This document shows, piece after piece, positions 54,958 through 64,000 of a DNA stretch of 64,000 nt. The translations under genes were made by a program, and so were the position numbers. The DNA lies in assembly GCA_949289295.1 (NCBI GenBank), contig CASENM010000030.1:1-64000 (forward strand). Reading direction: 5' to 3'. Each line of letters begins with the position of its first letter. Position 1 is the stretch's first letter. Below the pieces are notes generated by a model. The model made no database searches, was not told the DNA's origin, and saw nothing but the letters and a program-made list of their open reading frames with translations. This DNA is from an uncultured Bacteroides sp. Its GTDB lineage: Bacteria > Bacteroidota > Bacteroidia > Bacteroidales > Bacteroidaceae.

Positions 54958-55252
54958 AATTCTGTGTTTTTTTGATGATATTCAGATTTATATAATGTTC
55001 GGGCAAGAAAGCCTTCGAGAGCAAATATACGAATTTTTTGGATTGGCATCATATTTTGTCGCATGATTGTGACAGGGATGTAATCTTTTCGGATTACCTT
55101 TGTTACATGGAACGGCTTTGTCTGCCTTATTATGATAAGCAGCAGGTGCATGGATAAAACGTACGGTGAGAAAGCGTGGATTCTATAATGGGGTTGCCGA
55201 TACCATGCGCTTTAATGCTTTACGGCTATAATATTTTAACACTGAAAAATAT

Positions 55253-56227
55253 ATGAGAAAATTGTTTTGTATGGTGGCTCTCTTTCTTGTAGGGGGCATG
55301 GGGATGCGCGCACAGGAACTGAAGTTCGGCGCGGACGGAAAGATCAAGATTGTACAGTTTACCGATGTGCATTGGAAACCGGGGAATCCGGCCAGTGAGG
55401 AAGCGGCAGAACGCATGAACGAGGTGCTGGATGCCGAGAAGCCGGATTTTGTGATGTATACGGGCGACCTGGTGTATGCCAAACCGGCTTCGGAGGCCCT
55501 TGACCGGGCCCTTGAGCCGGCCGTTTCACGCGGCATTCCCTTTGCTGTAACTTGGGGAAATCATGATGACGAGCAGGATATGACCCGCGGGCAGTTGAGT
55601 GAATATCTCAAGGGCAAGCCGGGCAATATGACCGGAACCGTAGACGGCATTTCGGGAGTGACGAATTTCATTCTTCCTGTCCGTTCTTCTGACGGCACGA
55701 AAGATGCGGCCGTCATCTATGTGTTCGACAGTCATGCGTATTCGGGTCGGAAAGAAGTGAAAGGATATGACTGGATCAAACCCGATCAGATAGAATGGTA
55801 CCGGAAGGAGAGTGTGGGTTTCACGACGCGGAACGGTGGGGTTCCCTTGCCTGCGTTGGCATTTTTCCATATCCCCGTTCCTGAGTATAATCAGGCCGCT
55901 CAGAACGAGAATGCGCTGCTGATAGGTACACGGAAAGAGAAGGCGTGTGCGCCGGCATTGAACACGGGGCTGTTTACGGCGATGCTGGAGGCCGGAGATG
56001 TGATGGCCACTTTCGTGGGGCATGACCATGTGAACGATTATGTGGTGAACTGGTATGGCATCATGCTGGGTTATGGCCGCTACACGGGTGGAAACACGGT
56101 GTATAATGACATTCCTGGAGGGAACGGTGCCCGTGTCATCGAACTGACGGAAGGTGAACGCGGTTTCCGTACATGGATTCGTCTGAAAGGTGGCAAAGTC
56201 ATCAATGAAGTCAGTTATCCGATGTGA
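55253..56227 (+). CDS. Secreted calcineurin-like metallophosphoesterase
   Basis: 324 residues with a signal peptide (MRKLFCMVALFLVGGMGMRAQ). The dinuclear metal site is complete: VQFTDVHWKPG (Asp, His), VMYTGDLVYAKP (Asp), WGNHDDEQD (Asn-His), AFFHIPVPEY (His) and FVGHDHVNDY (His, His). It resembles the purple-acid-phosphatase/Icc-type family. It is periplasmic by signal, with an unknown phosphoester substrate. It converges with asd across a 22-bp repeat array. Confidence 0.93.
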   Translation: MRKLFCMVALFLVGGMGMRAQELKFGADGKIKIVQFTDVHWKPGNPASEEAAERMNEVLDAEKPDFVMYTGDLVYAKPASEALDRALEPAVSRGIPFAVTWGNHDDEQDMTRGQLSEYLKGKPGNMTGTVDGISGVTNFILPVRSSDGTKDAAVIYVFDSHAYSGRKEVKGYDWIKPDQIEWYRKESVGFTTRNGGVPLPALAFFHIPVPEYNQAAQNENALLIGTRKEKACAPALNTGLFTAMLEAGDVMATFVGHDHVNDYVVNWYGIMLGYGRYTGGNTVYNDIPGGNGARVIELTEGERGFRTWIRLKGGKVINEVSYPM

Positions 56228-56258
56228 TTTTTAGACATGTAAAGAAGCGGGCAACAAA

Positions 56259-56346
56259 AAACGCTTAGACGTTTTGCTTGAAGCGTCTAAGCGTTTTATC
56301 TAAAACGTCTAGGCGTTTTCCCTTGAACGTCCTGACGTTTTCTTTT
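56259..56346. repeat. 22-bp palindrome array, locus 4
   Basis: Units begin at 56259, 56281, 56303 and 56325, with cores CTTAGA, TCTAAG, TCTAGG and TCCTGA between AAACG/AAGCG/GAACG and CGTTT. Units 1 and 2 pair as a hairpin even though their cores differ from those at the other three loci. Confidence 0.8.
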
Positions 56347-56394
56347 CAGACAATCGGTCGGTCTGCTTGTCTTGTTCCTTTTTTACATTTCCGG

Positions 56395-57402
56395 TCAGAT
56401 ATTTTTCACTTTAATCAAGTATTCCGCTATCTGTACGGCATTCAGTGCGGCACCCTTCTTGATTTGGTCGCCCACAATCCAGAAAGTCAGTCCGTTCTCG
56501 TTGGCCAGATCCTTGCGGATACGTCCTACGTAGACAGGATCCTTTCCGGCAAGGAACAGCGGCATCGGGTATTCTTTCTTTTCCGGGTTGTCCATCAGCA
56601 CCAGACCTTCCCCGTGGGCGAAGGCTTCGCGTGCTTCTTCCACTGATACAGGACGTTCCGTCTCCACCCAGATGCTTTCCGAATGAGAGCGGAGGGCCGG
56701 CACACGCACACAGGTTGCGCTGACTTTTACGTCAGAATGCATGATTTTGCGCGTTTCGTTATACATCTTCATTTCCTCTTTTGTATATCCGTTGTCGGTG
56801 AATACGTCAATCTGCGGAATCAGGTTGAAGGCAAGCTGATAGGCAAATTTCTCCACGGTGACAGGCTCGCCGGCCAATACCTGGCGATATTGCTCGTAAA
56901 GCTCGTCCATGGCCGCTGCGCCTGCGCCGCTGGCCGCCTGATAGGTAGACACATGCACACGCTTGATATGGGTCAGGTTCTCGATGGCTTTCAGAGCTAC
57001 TACCATCTGGATGGTCGTACAGTTCGGGTTGGCGATAATGTTCCGCGGACGGTTCAGCGCATCGTCCGGGTTCACTTCAGGTACCACCAGCGGAATGTCC
57101 TTTTCCATGCGGAACGCGCTGGAATTGTCAATCATCACGGCACCGTATTTCGTGATTGTGTCGGCAAATTCTCTGGATGTACCTGCACCGGCTGAAGCGA
57201 ATGCAATGTCCACGCCCTTGAAGTCATCGTTGTGCTGCAGAAGTTTCACTTCGATTTCTTTTCCTCTGAATGTATATTTCCGTCCCGCACTGCGTGTGGA
57301 GCCGAACAACAACAATTCATCAATCGGGAAATTCCTTTCATCGAGCACACGCAGGAACTCCTGTCCCACGGCACCGCTCGCACCTACAATTGCTACTTTC
57401 AT
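56395..57402 (-). CDS. asd: Aspartate-semialdehyde dehydrogenase
   Basis: Reduces aspartyl phosphate to the semialdehyde on the lysine, threonine and methionine branch. It has 335 residues. The NADP-binding start is [19 protein letters not shown]. The catalytic Cys is in [12 protein letters not shown] (about 123-134) and the catalytic His in [25 protein letters not shown] is also typical. It stands alone with a 22-bp repeat array 3' of it. Confidence 0.97.
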   Translation of the reverse strand: MKVAIVGASGAVGQEFLRVLDERNFPIDELLLFGSTRSAGRKYTFRGKEIEVKLLQHNDDFKGVDIAFASAGAGTSREFADTITKYGAVMIDNSSAFRMEKDIPLVVPEVNPDDALNRPRNIIANPNCTTIQMVVALKAIENLTHIKRVHVSTYQAASGAGAAAMDELYEQYRQVLAGEPVTVEKFAYQLAFNLIPQIDVFTDNGYTKEEMKMYNETRKIMHSDVKVSATCVRVPALRSHSESIWVETERPVSVEEAREAFAHGEGLVLMDNPEKKEYPMPLFLAGKDPVYVGRIRKDLANENGLTFWIVGDQIKKGAALNAVQIAEYLIKVKNI

Positions 57403-57654
57403 CTTTCTGTAAATTTATTTGTTGTTAATATTTTCTGCAAGTTTGGTCTTTCACTCTTTTCCCTTTTCCGGAACGTTTCATGAGACATTTGTGTGAAATG
57501 TGACTTTCGGATTTCATAAAGTTCCGAAATGTGGCGTTTCTTTGTCTTTCTGTTTCCTCTTCCGGAAAGAGTGTGGCAAAAAGTGTCAGCTTTCATTAAT
57601 CTGCAAAATTAAAACATTTTGAAATACGGTGGAGAAAATGCGGAACTTTTTTCG

Positions 57655-57662
57655 TATTTTTG
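57655..57662 (+). promoter_or_regulatory. -7 box of the antiporter operon
   Basis: TATTTTTG lies 36 bases before the ATG at 57698, which supports that start. The alternative ATG at 57629 would precede the promoter. No good -33 box is visible. Confidence 0.5.
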
Positions 57663-57697
57663 TACCCGAAAGAAAAGATATAGCCCCTCCGTGTCTT

Positions 57698-59842
57698 ATG
57701 AAAGAATTGCTTGATTTAGTTAGTTTCGACATAAATCTTCCCGTGACTGACCCGACCTGGATATTCTTTTTGGTGTTGGTCATCATCTTGTTCGCGCCGA
57801 TTTTGCTGGAGCGTCTGCGTATTCCGCACATTATCGGAATGATTCTGGCCGGTATTGTGATTGGAGAACATGGTTTCAATATTCTGGTACGCGACAGCAG
57901 TTTCGAGCTGTTCGGCAAGGTGGGGCTGTATTATATCATGTTTCTGGCGGGGCTTGAAATGAACATGGAAGATTTCAAGAGCATCCGCACGAAGGCTATC
58001 GTGCTGGGGTTGCTGGCGTTTATTATCCCGTTGGGCATCGGAATCTGGACAAACCTGCATCTGCTTGACTATACGCTTGTCACCTCCGTGCTGCTGGCCA
58101 GCATGTATGCCTCGCATACCTTGATAGCCTATCCCATCGTAATCCGTTACGGTATCAACCGTCAGCGTGCGGTAGGAATAGCGGTGGGAGGAACTGCGGT
58201 GACTGATACACTTACCTTGCTGGTGCTGGCGGTGATTGCCGGCATGTATAAGGGAGAGACTTCCGACATGTTTGTGGTGTGGATGATTCTGAAGGTGGTG
58301 GTGCTCAGTGCGCTGATTATGGTGACTTTCCCGAAGATAGGGCGCTGGTTCTTCCGGCGTTACAGCGACCAGGTGGTGCAGTACATCTTTGTGCTGGCCA
58401 TGATGTTTCTTGGCGCGGCATTGATGGAGCTGATTGGTATGGAAGGCATTCTCGGTGCGTTTCTCGTGGGACTGGTGCTGAACCGTCTGATTCCTCATGT
58501 GTCTCCGCTTATGAGTCATCTGGAGTTTGTGGGTAATGCTTTGTTCATTCCCTATTTCCTGATAGGTGTCGGTATGCTGATCAACGTGAATGTACTGTTC
58601 GGCCATATTGATTCGATAAAAGTGGCTTCGGTGATGATTGTGGTCGCTTTGTCGGGCAAATGGATTGCTTCATGGCTTACCCAGAAGATTTACCGGATGA
58701 GGCCGGTGGAAAGGGAACTGATGTTCGGATTGAGCAATGCGCAGGCTGCCGCCACGCTGGCTGCGGTGCTGGTGGGGTATGGAATCATTCAGCCGAACGG
58801 CGAGAGGCTGCTGAATGAGGATGTGCTCAACGGAACCATCCTGTTGATACTGGTGACTTGTGTGGTGAGTTCGTTCATGACGGAACATGCGGCCAAGCGC
58901 ATCGTGATGGATGATGTGGAGGTGGATGAGGAAAAGGAATATGAGAAGGAGCGGTTCCTGATTCCTGTGGCCAATCCCGACACGCTGGAGTGTCTGATGC
59001 AGCTTGCTCTGGTGGTAAGAAACGAGAAACATGCCGACAATCTTTATGCGCTGAACGTGATTAACGACAACAATGATTCGGTCAGACTGGAGATGAAGGG
59101 AAAGAGGAATCTGGAACGTGCGGGGCAGATTGCCGCGTCGGCCAATATCTCGTTGAAAACTCTCAGCCGGTTTGATCTGAATATCGCGACGGGTATCCTG
59201 CATACCGCCAAGGAGGTGGAGGCTACTACCATCATTATAGGTCTGCACCATAAAGTGAGTATCGTGGACTCTTTCTTCGGCAACCTGACGGAGGACTTGC
59301 TGAAAAGTACGTACCGGCAGGTGATGATTGCACGGTTTCTGATTCCGGTCAACACGTTGCGGCGCATTATTGTGGCGGTTCCTCCGAAAGCGGAGTTTGA
59401 GCATGGTTTCGTGAAATGGATTACCCAGTTGTGCCGTATGAGTTCCCAGTTGGGATGCCGTCTGCATTTCTTCGCGCATTCGCAGACATTGGGCTATATC
59501 AAAGGATATATCCAGAAGAAGCATAAGGACGTGATGACGGAGTTTCAGGAACTTGACAATTGGGATGATCTGCTGATTATTACCGGGCAGGTGAACTACG
59601 ACCATCTGCTGGTAATTGTCAGTGCCCGGAGAGGTTCTATTTCCTACGATTCTTCGTTCGATCGTCTGCCTATGCAGATTTCACGATATTTCAACAATAA
59701 CAGTATCATGTTGCTCTATCCCGACCAGAAGGGAGATCCGAACGAGGCGTTGTCATTTGCCGATCCGCGCGGCTGGGCGGAAACACAGTATTACGACAAA
59801 GTGGGCAACTGGTTCTATAAATGGTTCAGGAAAGATTCATGA
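57698..59842 (+). CDS. CPA2-type cation:proton antiporter with C-terminal UspA-like region
   Basis: 714 residues. About 12 membrane helices occupy residues 15-400 (for example WIFFLVLVIILFAPILLERL, IPHIIGMILAGIVIGEHG). The Gly-rich EGILGAFLVGLVLNRL lies in the second half of the carrier. The soluble C-terminal about 290 residues look like two UspA-type domains (FLIPVANPDTLECLMQLALV; FLIPVNTLRRIIVAV) that may bind nucleotide and control transport. The exchanged cation (Na or K) cannot be told. Its TGA overlaps the tcdA ATG (ATGA). Confidence 0.93.
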   Translation: MKELLDLVSFDINLPVTDPTWIFFLVLVIILFAPILLERLRIPHIIGMILAGIVIGEHGFNILVRDSSFELFGKVGLYYIMFLAGLEMNMEDFKSIRTKAIVLGLLAFIIPLGIGIWTNLHLLDYTLVTSVLLASMYASHTLIAYPIVIRYGINRQRAVGIAVGGTAVTDTLTLLVLAVIAGMYKGETSDMFVVWMILKVVVLSALIMVTFPKIGRWFFRRYSDQVVQYIFVLAMMFLGAALMELIGMEGILGAFLVGLVLNRLIPHVSPLMSHLEFVGNALFIPYFLIGVGMLINVNVLFGHIDSIKVASVMIVVALSGKWIASWLTQKIYRMRPVERELMFGLSNAQAAATLAAVLVGYGIIQPNGERLLNEDVLNGTILLILVTCVVSSFMTEHAAKRIVMDDVEVDEEKEYEKERFLIPVANPDTLECLMQLALVVRNEKHADNLYALNVINDNNDSVRLEMKGKRNLERAGQIAASANISLKTLSRFDLNIATGILHTAKEVEATTIIIGLHHKVSIVDSFFGNLTEDLLKSTYRQVMIARFLIPVNTLRRIIVAVPPKAEFEHGFVKWITQLCRMSSQLGCRLHFFAHSQTLGYIKGYIQKKHKDVMTEFQELDNWDDLLIITGQVNYDHLLVIVSARRGSISYDSSFDRLPMQISRYFNNNSIMLLYPDQKGDPNEALSFADPRGWAETQYYDKVGNWFYKWFRKDS

Positions 59843-60561
59843 GTGTGAATAACGAAGATTGGCAGCAGCGCACCGAGCTGTTGCTGGGAAAAGAAAAGAT
59901 GGACCGGTTACGGAATGCACATGTACTCGTGGTCGGACTGGGCGGTGTCGGTGCTTATGCCGCCGAAATGATTTGCAGGGCAGGAGTTGGAAAAATGACA
60001 ATTGTGGATGCCGATACGGTTCAGCCTACCAATATCAACCGTCAACTTCCGGCAACGCATTCAGTCATCGGAGAATATAAGGCAGAGGTGCTGGCAAGAC
60101 GTTTCCGGGACATCAATCCGGAGTTGGATTTGAGTGTGTTGCCGGTCTATCTGAAAGATGAAGCTATACCGGAACTGCTTGACAGGACGCATTTTGATTT
60201 TATTGTGGATGCCATTGATACGGTTGCTCCGAAATGTTATCTTATCTGTCATGCCCTGAAACGGGGCATCAGGATTGTGAGCAGCATGGGAGCAGGTGCC
60301 AAAAAAGACATTACACAAGTCCGTTTCGCTGATTTGTGGGAAACTTATCATTGCGGATTGAGCAAGGCGGTGAGAAAACGGTTGCAGAAGATGGGAATGA
60401 GGCGGAAACTGCCGGTGGTGTTCAGCACTGAGCAGGCCGATCCGGATGCTGTCCTGTTGGTGGAAGGAGAAGCCAACAAGAAATCCACGGCAGGAACCGT
60501 GAGTTATATGCCTGCCGTATTCGGATGTTATCTGGCTGAGTATGTGATACGTAAGATTTGA
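59839..60561 (+). CDS. tcdA: tRNA threonylcarbamoyladenosine dehydratase TcdA
   Basis: A ThiF/E1-like enzyme that cyclises t6A37 in tRNA to ct6A. It has 240 residues from the ATG at 59839 (MSVNNEDWQQRTELLLGKEK). The nucleotide site is VVGLGGVGAYAAEMICRAGV (about 33-52), followed by DADTVQPTNINRQLPA and DAIDTVAPKCYLI. Coupled by ATGA to the antiporter gene. It has no dedicated partner in the window. Confidence 0.93.
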   Translation: MSVNNEDWQQRTELLLGKEKMDRLRNAHVLVVGLGGVGAYAAEMICRAGVGKMTIVDADTVQPTNINRQLPATHSVIGEYKAEVLARRFRDINPELDLSVLPVYLKDEAIPELLDRTHFDFIVDAIDTVAPKCYLICHALKRGIRIVSSMGAGAKKDITQVRFADLWETYHCGLSKAVRKRLQKMGMRRKLPVVFSTEQADPDAVLLVEGEANKKSTAGTVSYMPAVFGCYLAEYVIRKI

Positions 60562-60611
60562 CAGTCCGGATAATTCCGGATGGCGGCCATTAAACTAAAA
60601 GGATTCAGAAA

Positions 60612-61274
60612 ATGATAGAACTTGAAGGAATAACGAAGAGTTTCGGACCTTTGCAGGTATTGAAAGGAATAGACTTGACGATAGGAAAAGGTGAGATTGT
60701 GAGCATTGTAGGACCCAGCGGTGCAGGCAAGACTACGTTGCTGCAGATAATGGGCACGCTTGACAGGCCTGATTCTGGACGTATCGTGTTGAACGGAACT
60801 GAAGTGAACCGGTTAGGCGAGAAAAGTTTGTCGGCCTTCCGCAATAAGGAAATAGGCTTTGTATTTCAGTTTCATCAGTTGCTTCCTGAGTTCACTGCTT
60901 TGGAAAATGTGACAATCCCTGCGCTGATAGGAGGAGAATCGGCAGGCAGTGCACGGAAAAGGGCGGTTGAGTTGCTGGAGATGATGGGATTGAACGAAAG
61001 GATATCACATAAGCCGGCAGAGTTGTCGGGTGGTGAGAAACAGCGTGTGGCAGTGGCAAGGGCTCTTGTCAATCATCCTTCGGTGGTGTTGGCTGATGAA
61101 CCGTCGGGCAGTCTTGATACCCGGAACAAGGAAGAGCTGCATCAGCTGTTTTTTGACTTGCGCGACAAGCTCGGGCAGACATTTGTGATTGTGACACACG
61201 ATGAGGATTTGGCCTCAAAGACAGATAGAAAGATACATATTATTGACGGTAAAATAAAAACAGATGAATTATGA
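60612..61274 (+). CDS. ABC transporter ATP-binding protein, LolD/MacB type
   Basis: 220 residues, one ATPase domain. Walker A is [15 protein letters not shown] (about 35-49), the Q-loop is [12 protein letters not shown], the signature is [15 protein letters not shown], and Walker B is [12 protein letters not shown]. The length and [14 protein letters not shown] pattern fit the LolD group, which energises lipoprotein release or envelope-acting permeases. The permease is not adjacent. It overlaps the next gene by ATGA. Confidence 0.92.
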   Translation: MIELEGITKSFGPLQVLKGIDLTIGKGEIVSIVGPSGAGKTTLLQIMGTLDRPDSGRIVLNGTEVNRLGEKSLSAFRNKEIGFVFQFHQLLPEFTALENVTIPALIGGESAGSARKRAVELLEMMGLNERISHKPAELSGGEKQRVAVARALVNHPSVVLADEPSGSLDTRNKEELHQLFFDLRDKLGQTFVIVTHDEDLASKTDRKIHIIDGKIKTDEL

Positions 61275-62107
61275 GTCATGTAAAATTAGGACGGTATAAT
61301 CAATTGACGGTAGTAAAGGAAGTGGATTTTGGAGTTTATCTGGACGGAGACGAGGATGGAGAAATTCTGCTTCCTAAAAGATATGTGCCTGAAGGATGTG
61401 TAGAGGGTGATATGCTGAATGTGTTTATCTATTTGGATAACGAAGAGCGTCTGGTGGCCACTACCCTTGAACCGTACGCACAGGTGGGCGACTTTGCTTA
61501 TTTGGAGGTGGCTTGGGTGAACCAGTATGGTGCTTTTCTGAATTGGGGGTTGATGAAGGATTTGTTTGTTCCTTTCCGTGAACAGAAAATGAAGATGCAG
61601 AAAGGACGTCGTTATGTTGTGTATGTGGAGCTGGATGAGGAGAGTTACCGCATCATGGCTACGGCGAAGATCGAGAAACATCTTTCAGAGGATATCCCCG
61701 ACTATCAGTGCGGTGAAGAGGTCGAGGTGATGGTCTGGTGCCGTACGGATTTGGGTTATAAGGTAATTGTGGACAATGCGTATAGTGGTATGATTTATCA
61801 TAATGAAATCTTCCAGCCGATAGAAATTGGCATGAAGCTTTCTGCCTATATCAAGCAGGTACGTCCCGACGGGAAAATTGATCTGGAACTGCAGAAAGCC
61901 GGGGCACATAAAGTGGGCGATTTTTCCGGAAGGTTGCTTCAGTTCATCAAGGATCATGACGGATATACGTCAATCAATGACAATACTGAAGCTGAAATCA
62001 TTTATGATATTTTCGGTGTCAGCAAGAAGACGTTCAAAAAGGCGGTTGGAGAGCTTTACAGGAAACGTTTGATTGTTCTTGAAGACAGTGGCATCCGTTT
62101 AGCTTGA
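61271..62107 (+). CDS. CvfB-like S1-domain RNA-binding protein
   Basis: 278 residues with repeated S1-like beta-barrels (about 1-65; about 70-140 with [20 protein letters not shown]; about 150-215 with [15 protein letters not shown]) and a C-terminal winged helix ([20 protein letters not shown]). This matches the CvfB family of RNA-binding regulators. It is translationally coupled to the ABC ATPase by ATGA. A perfect terminator follows. Confidence 0.92.
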   Translation: MSHVKLGRYNQLTVVKEVDFGVYLDGDEDGEILLPKRYVPEGCVEGDMLNVFIYLDNEERLVATTLEPYAQVGDFAYLEVAWVNQYGAFLNWGLMKDLFVPFREQKMKMQKGRRYVVYVELDEESYRIMATAKIEKHLSEDIPDYQCGEEVEVMVWCRTDLGYKVIVDNAYSGMIYHNEIFQPIEIGMKLSAYIKQVRPDGKIDLELQKAGAHKVGDFSGRLLQFIKDHDGYTSINDNTEAEIIYDIFGVSKKTFKKAVGELYRKRLIVLEDSGIRLA

Positions 62108-62126
62108 CAGCATACCGGAATAATAT

Positions 62127-62187
62127 AGATATTGTCATCCTGTTTCTGGCTGCTTGTCGGCCTCAGAAAGGCAGGATGACAATATCT
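62127..62187 (+). terminator. Terminator after the CvfB-like gene
   Basis: AGATATTGTCATCCTG (62127-62142) and CAGGATGACAATATCT (62172-62187) are perfect 16-bp arms followed by a T run. The A/T symmetry may let it also serve the convergent gene, which ends 4 bases away. Confidence 0.88.
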
Positions 62188-62190
62188 TTT

Positions 62191-63099
62191 TTATTGTTTT
62201 GCTTCTGTCCGTCTGGTTTGGCGGGAAGATTGTGTGTGGGGTACCGGGCGTTTGTTGGTCGGTTGAGCTTTTCTGACACTCGTCCGGTTTTGTGCAGCCG
62301 GTTTTCTTGATGCAGTTTTTGCGGGCCTGGATATATTGGGTCTTGATACACCGGGTCTGCCGCCGGGCTGATTGCCGGATGTTCCCGGAGGATTTCCAGG
62401 TTTGTTATTAGGCGGCCGGTTGGTCGTGGGCGGATTTCCGTTTCCTTTATGAGGGGCAGAAGGTGAGAAATGAAATCCCGGATTCTTGTTTGGATTTGTC
62501 TGCGGACGACCGGGTGTCGGACGTTGATGCCCGAAATCATGCTTTGGCCCGTTAGGGCGTGCATGGCACACCTGTGAATAGACAGGGTGGTGATACCGTT
62601 TCGGGAAAATCCGTTGGTAATAGCTTTTTCCACCGAAATGGATTCTGCAATGCCCTCCCCTATAAGTCAGGTAATGTCTTGGAGGTTTGTAATAGAAAAA
62701 AGTGCGGTTGGGATAGATTGTGTAAATCCGCAGGTGGCAGACATTGTTTACTGCATAGAGTGGGCGGAAAAAGTAGTCCAGCGTAATGAAACGTGCGTAT
62801 TCCGCACTCGTCAGCACCCAGCGTAAATCATCGTTCCGGATGTCCAGATAGTGATAGTAGGCATTCATCGCATTTGCATTGATAGCTATTTCCGCAATGT
62901 AAGGATTAATGCTGTTGAAGAAATCATAATTGATTTCATAGAGATCGTTGTATTGGTTGGCGTTAAGATGCAACTCGAAGGCCATACGGTCTGTCATGAA
63001 CCGTGCGTTGACCCGAATGTCGCCCAACCCGTATGCCGATGCCGGAACGATGCTCAGGCATGCAGCCAGAATGCCAAGTAAAAAAACTTTTGTCTTCAT
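62191..63099 (-). CDS. Secreted low-complexity protein of unknown function
   Basis: 302 residues with a signal peptide (MKTKVFLLGILAACLSIVPA, cleaved near SAYG). Residues about 25-130 form a helical region rich in Tyr, Asn and Phe (LHLNANQYNDLYEINYDFFN). The middle is His/Tyr-rich. The last 130 residues are Pro/Asn/Gly/Arg-rich and probably disordered (NNKPGNPPGTSGNQPGG). I do not recognise the family; the N-terminal region may be a small envelope stress domain. It would be periplasmic or surface-exposed. Possible metal binding through His is a guess. Confidence 0.8.
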   Translation of the reverse strand: MKTKVFLLGILAACLSIVPASAYGLGDIRVNARFMTDRMAFELHLNANQYNDLYEINYDFFNSINPYIAEIAINANAMNAYYHYLDIRNDDLRWVLTSAEYARFITLDYFFRPLYAVNNVCHLRIYTIYPNRTFFYYKPPRHYLTYRGGHCRIHFGGKSYYQRIFPKRYHHPVYSQVCHARPNGPKHDFGHQRPTPGRPQTNPNKNPGFHFSPSAPHKGNGNPPTTNRPPNNKPGNPPGTSGNQPGGRPGVSRPNISRPAKTASRKPAAQNRTSVRKAQPTNKRPVPHTQSSRQTRRTEAKQ

Positions 63100-63234
63100 G
63101 ATTCCTGTTTTTGCCAGACAAGTCTTGTCTGAAGTTTGTATTGCAAAAATAGAGGAATGAAAATCCCCTTACAAGATGAAACTCCCTATTTGTCGTTAGG
63201 GAGTTTCCTATTTTTTGTTAGGGGAAGCTGCAAA

Positions 63235-64000
63235 TCATTTGATGATTTTCAGGAATCTCTCCACATCGTTCCTGATCATCTGATAGAGCGGTGAACTTGT
63301 ATAGTTTGTGTTGCGGTGGATGACCAGTTCTACATTGATTTGGCTGCGTTGGTAGCTTGTCAGCTCGTTTTGTAGCTGCATGCTGTGGAGGGCCAGATCA
63401 TGGATCTGCTGTTCCCGTTCTCTTCTGAGGATGGTGCATACCGGAATCAGCAGACGCATGACAACGTTGTCCATAATATGATGTCCCTGAATGAACATAT
63501 ATGTGTTCTCAGGGTGGACTCCCAGTCCTCTCAGCTCTTTTTTCATGGCCTCTATTTCAGGTTTTGCCTTGGAATGTCTGTGCTCCAAATCGCGTAGTTT
63601 CCGGTTTACTTTTTTGGCCATTATTTCCAGCGACCTTTCCGGATGGACTGTATTCACATGTTCCAGCTTTACATAAGAGCAGAAATCCAGCAAAGAAAAT
63701 TCCGAAAGGTTATGTCGCCGGTAGAACCAGATGGACCATATAAACAGCGGATATGCAATTTGTGAATAGAGCTGCATGAACGAAGGGAAGTCTATGATCT
63801 TATGGTCGTTCAGCGTGGCCATTACACATACGTCGTGTAACCCTTCCGCATAGCAGTGGTAATTTTCGATGGCATACGCATAGGTCTGCATGACGTAAGG
63901 ATTCTCCAGCATGTAGCGTGAAGTGCTCGTACGTCCCTGGAGCAGGTAGTCATAGTCACTGTCAACGCAGGCAATCATGTTTTCGCCCAACTGTTTTCCC
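63235..64000 (-). CDS. DUF4435 family protein (5' end beyond the window)
   Basis: The frame stays open to the right edge of the window; the upstream codons read GKQLGENMIACVDSDYDYLL, so the TTG at 63990 is not the start. The CVDSDYDYLLQG segment carries the acidic strand-loop of the DUF4435 (TOPRIM-like) domain, and PYVMQTYAYAIENYHCYAEG matches the next part as I recall it. The C-terminal half is helical with a coiled coil (about 125-165). DUF4435 proteins often sit with ATPases in OLD-like pairs; the partner would be outside the window. The function is unknown. Confidence 0.75.
   Translation of the reverse strand, partial: GKQLGENMIACVDSDYDYLLQGRTSTSRYMLENPYVMQTYAYAIENYHCYAEGLHDVCVMATLNDHKIIDFPSFMQLYSQIAYPLFIWSIWFYRRHNLSEFSLLDFCSYVKLEHVNTVHPERSLEIMAKKVNRKLRDLEHRHSKAKPEIEAMKKELRGLGVHPENTYMFIQGHHIMDNVVMRLLIPVCTILRREREQQIHDLALHSMQLQNELTSYQRSQINVELVIHRNTNYTSSPLYQMIRNDVERFLKIIK

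Noticed and set aside
54958-55252. Cobalamin riboswitch ahead of mutA
   Set aside because: I could not find the B12-box sequence or the expected long leader; only a -7 box is seen.
57716-59605. Long minus-strand frames opposite the antiporter
   Set aside because: Shadow frames rich in His, Gln and Arg, opposite a well-defined membrane protein gene.

Overview
The window looks like a chromosomal segment of a Bacteroidales bacterium, most likely Bacteroidaceae (Phocaeicola or Bacteroides; the genus is an inference). Support comes from promoters with a TAnnTTTG -7 box and a TTTG -33 box about 19-21 bases upstream, TonB-linked outer-membrane receptors, the methylmalonyl-CoA mutase pair mutA-mutB, a GH29 fucosidase, and lineage-typical families (DUF3871, DUF3822, DUF5683, DUF5690, DUF2027-Smr, DUF4435).

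Positions 1-9160 are the right end of an AT-rich integrated element. Its tyrosine recombinase lies next to tRNA-Pro(GGG), whose 3' end faces the element. The element carries a helicase-like protein without the Walker A lysine, a DUF3871 protein, a YefM/YoeB toxin-antitoxin pair, three unknown small genes and a lipoprotein gene broken by one in-frame TAG. Two noncoding stretches (about 5042-5338 and 7265-7832) are unusually rich in hairpins. The left end of the element is outside the window.

From 9243 onward the sequence is ordinary chromosome. It holds aroB, a TonB-linked barrel receptor and cardiolipin synthase; then rsmD, a DUF3822 gene, a RecD-like helicase and alaS divergent from an M23 peptidase and a MerR regulator. 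A leftward cluster follows (parA-parB-DUF5683-lytic transglycosylase-RelA/SpoT), then surE-lpxB facing cdsA, then ftsH-rsfS, two tandem tRNA-Gln(CTG), a second barrel receptor and queA. A 2-aminoethylphosphonate operon (DUF5690 transporter-like, phnX, phnW) is divergent from an HTH gene. Beyond it lie a DUF2027-Smr gene and a thioesterase, a BlaI/M56 pair, metF, a GH29 fucosidase, mutB and mutA, a metallophosphoesterase, asd, a cation:proton antiporter with tcdA, an ABC ATPase with a CvfB-like gene, a low-complexity secreted protein, and a DUF4435 gene cut by the window edge.

Two repeat systems stand out. One is a set of 22-bp-period arrays of AAACG-N6-CGTTT palindromes, present 3' of genes at four loci (9.4, 22.3, 38.5 and 56.3 kb). 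The other is a family of inverted repeats built from CACAGAG-type words. One pair brackets a GxxExxY (PD-(D/E)XK-like) gene inserted between mutA and mutB, and three gene-less copies lie within 10 kb. This gene-plus-palindrome arrangement is the best candidate for an undescribed mobile unit in the window.
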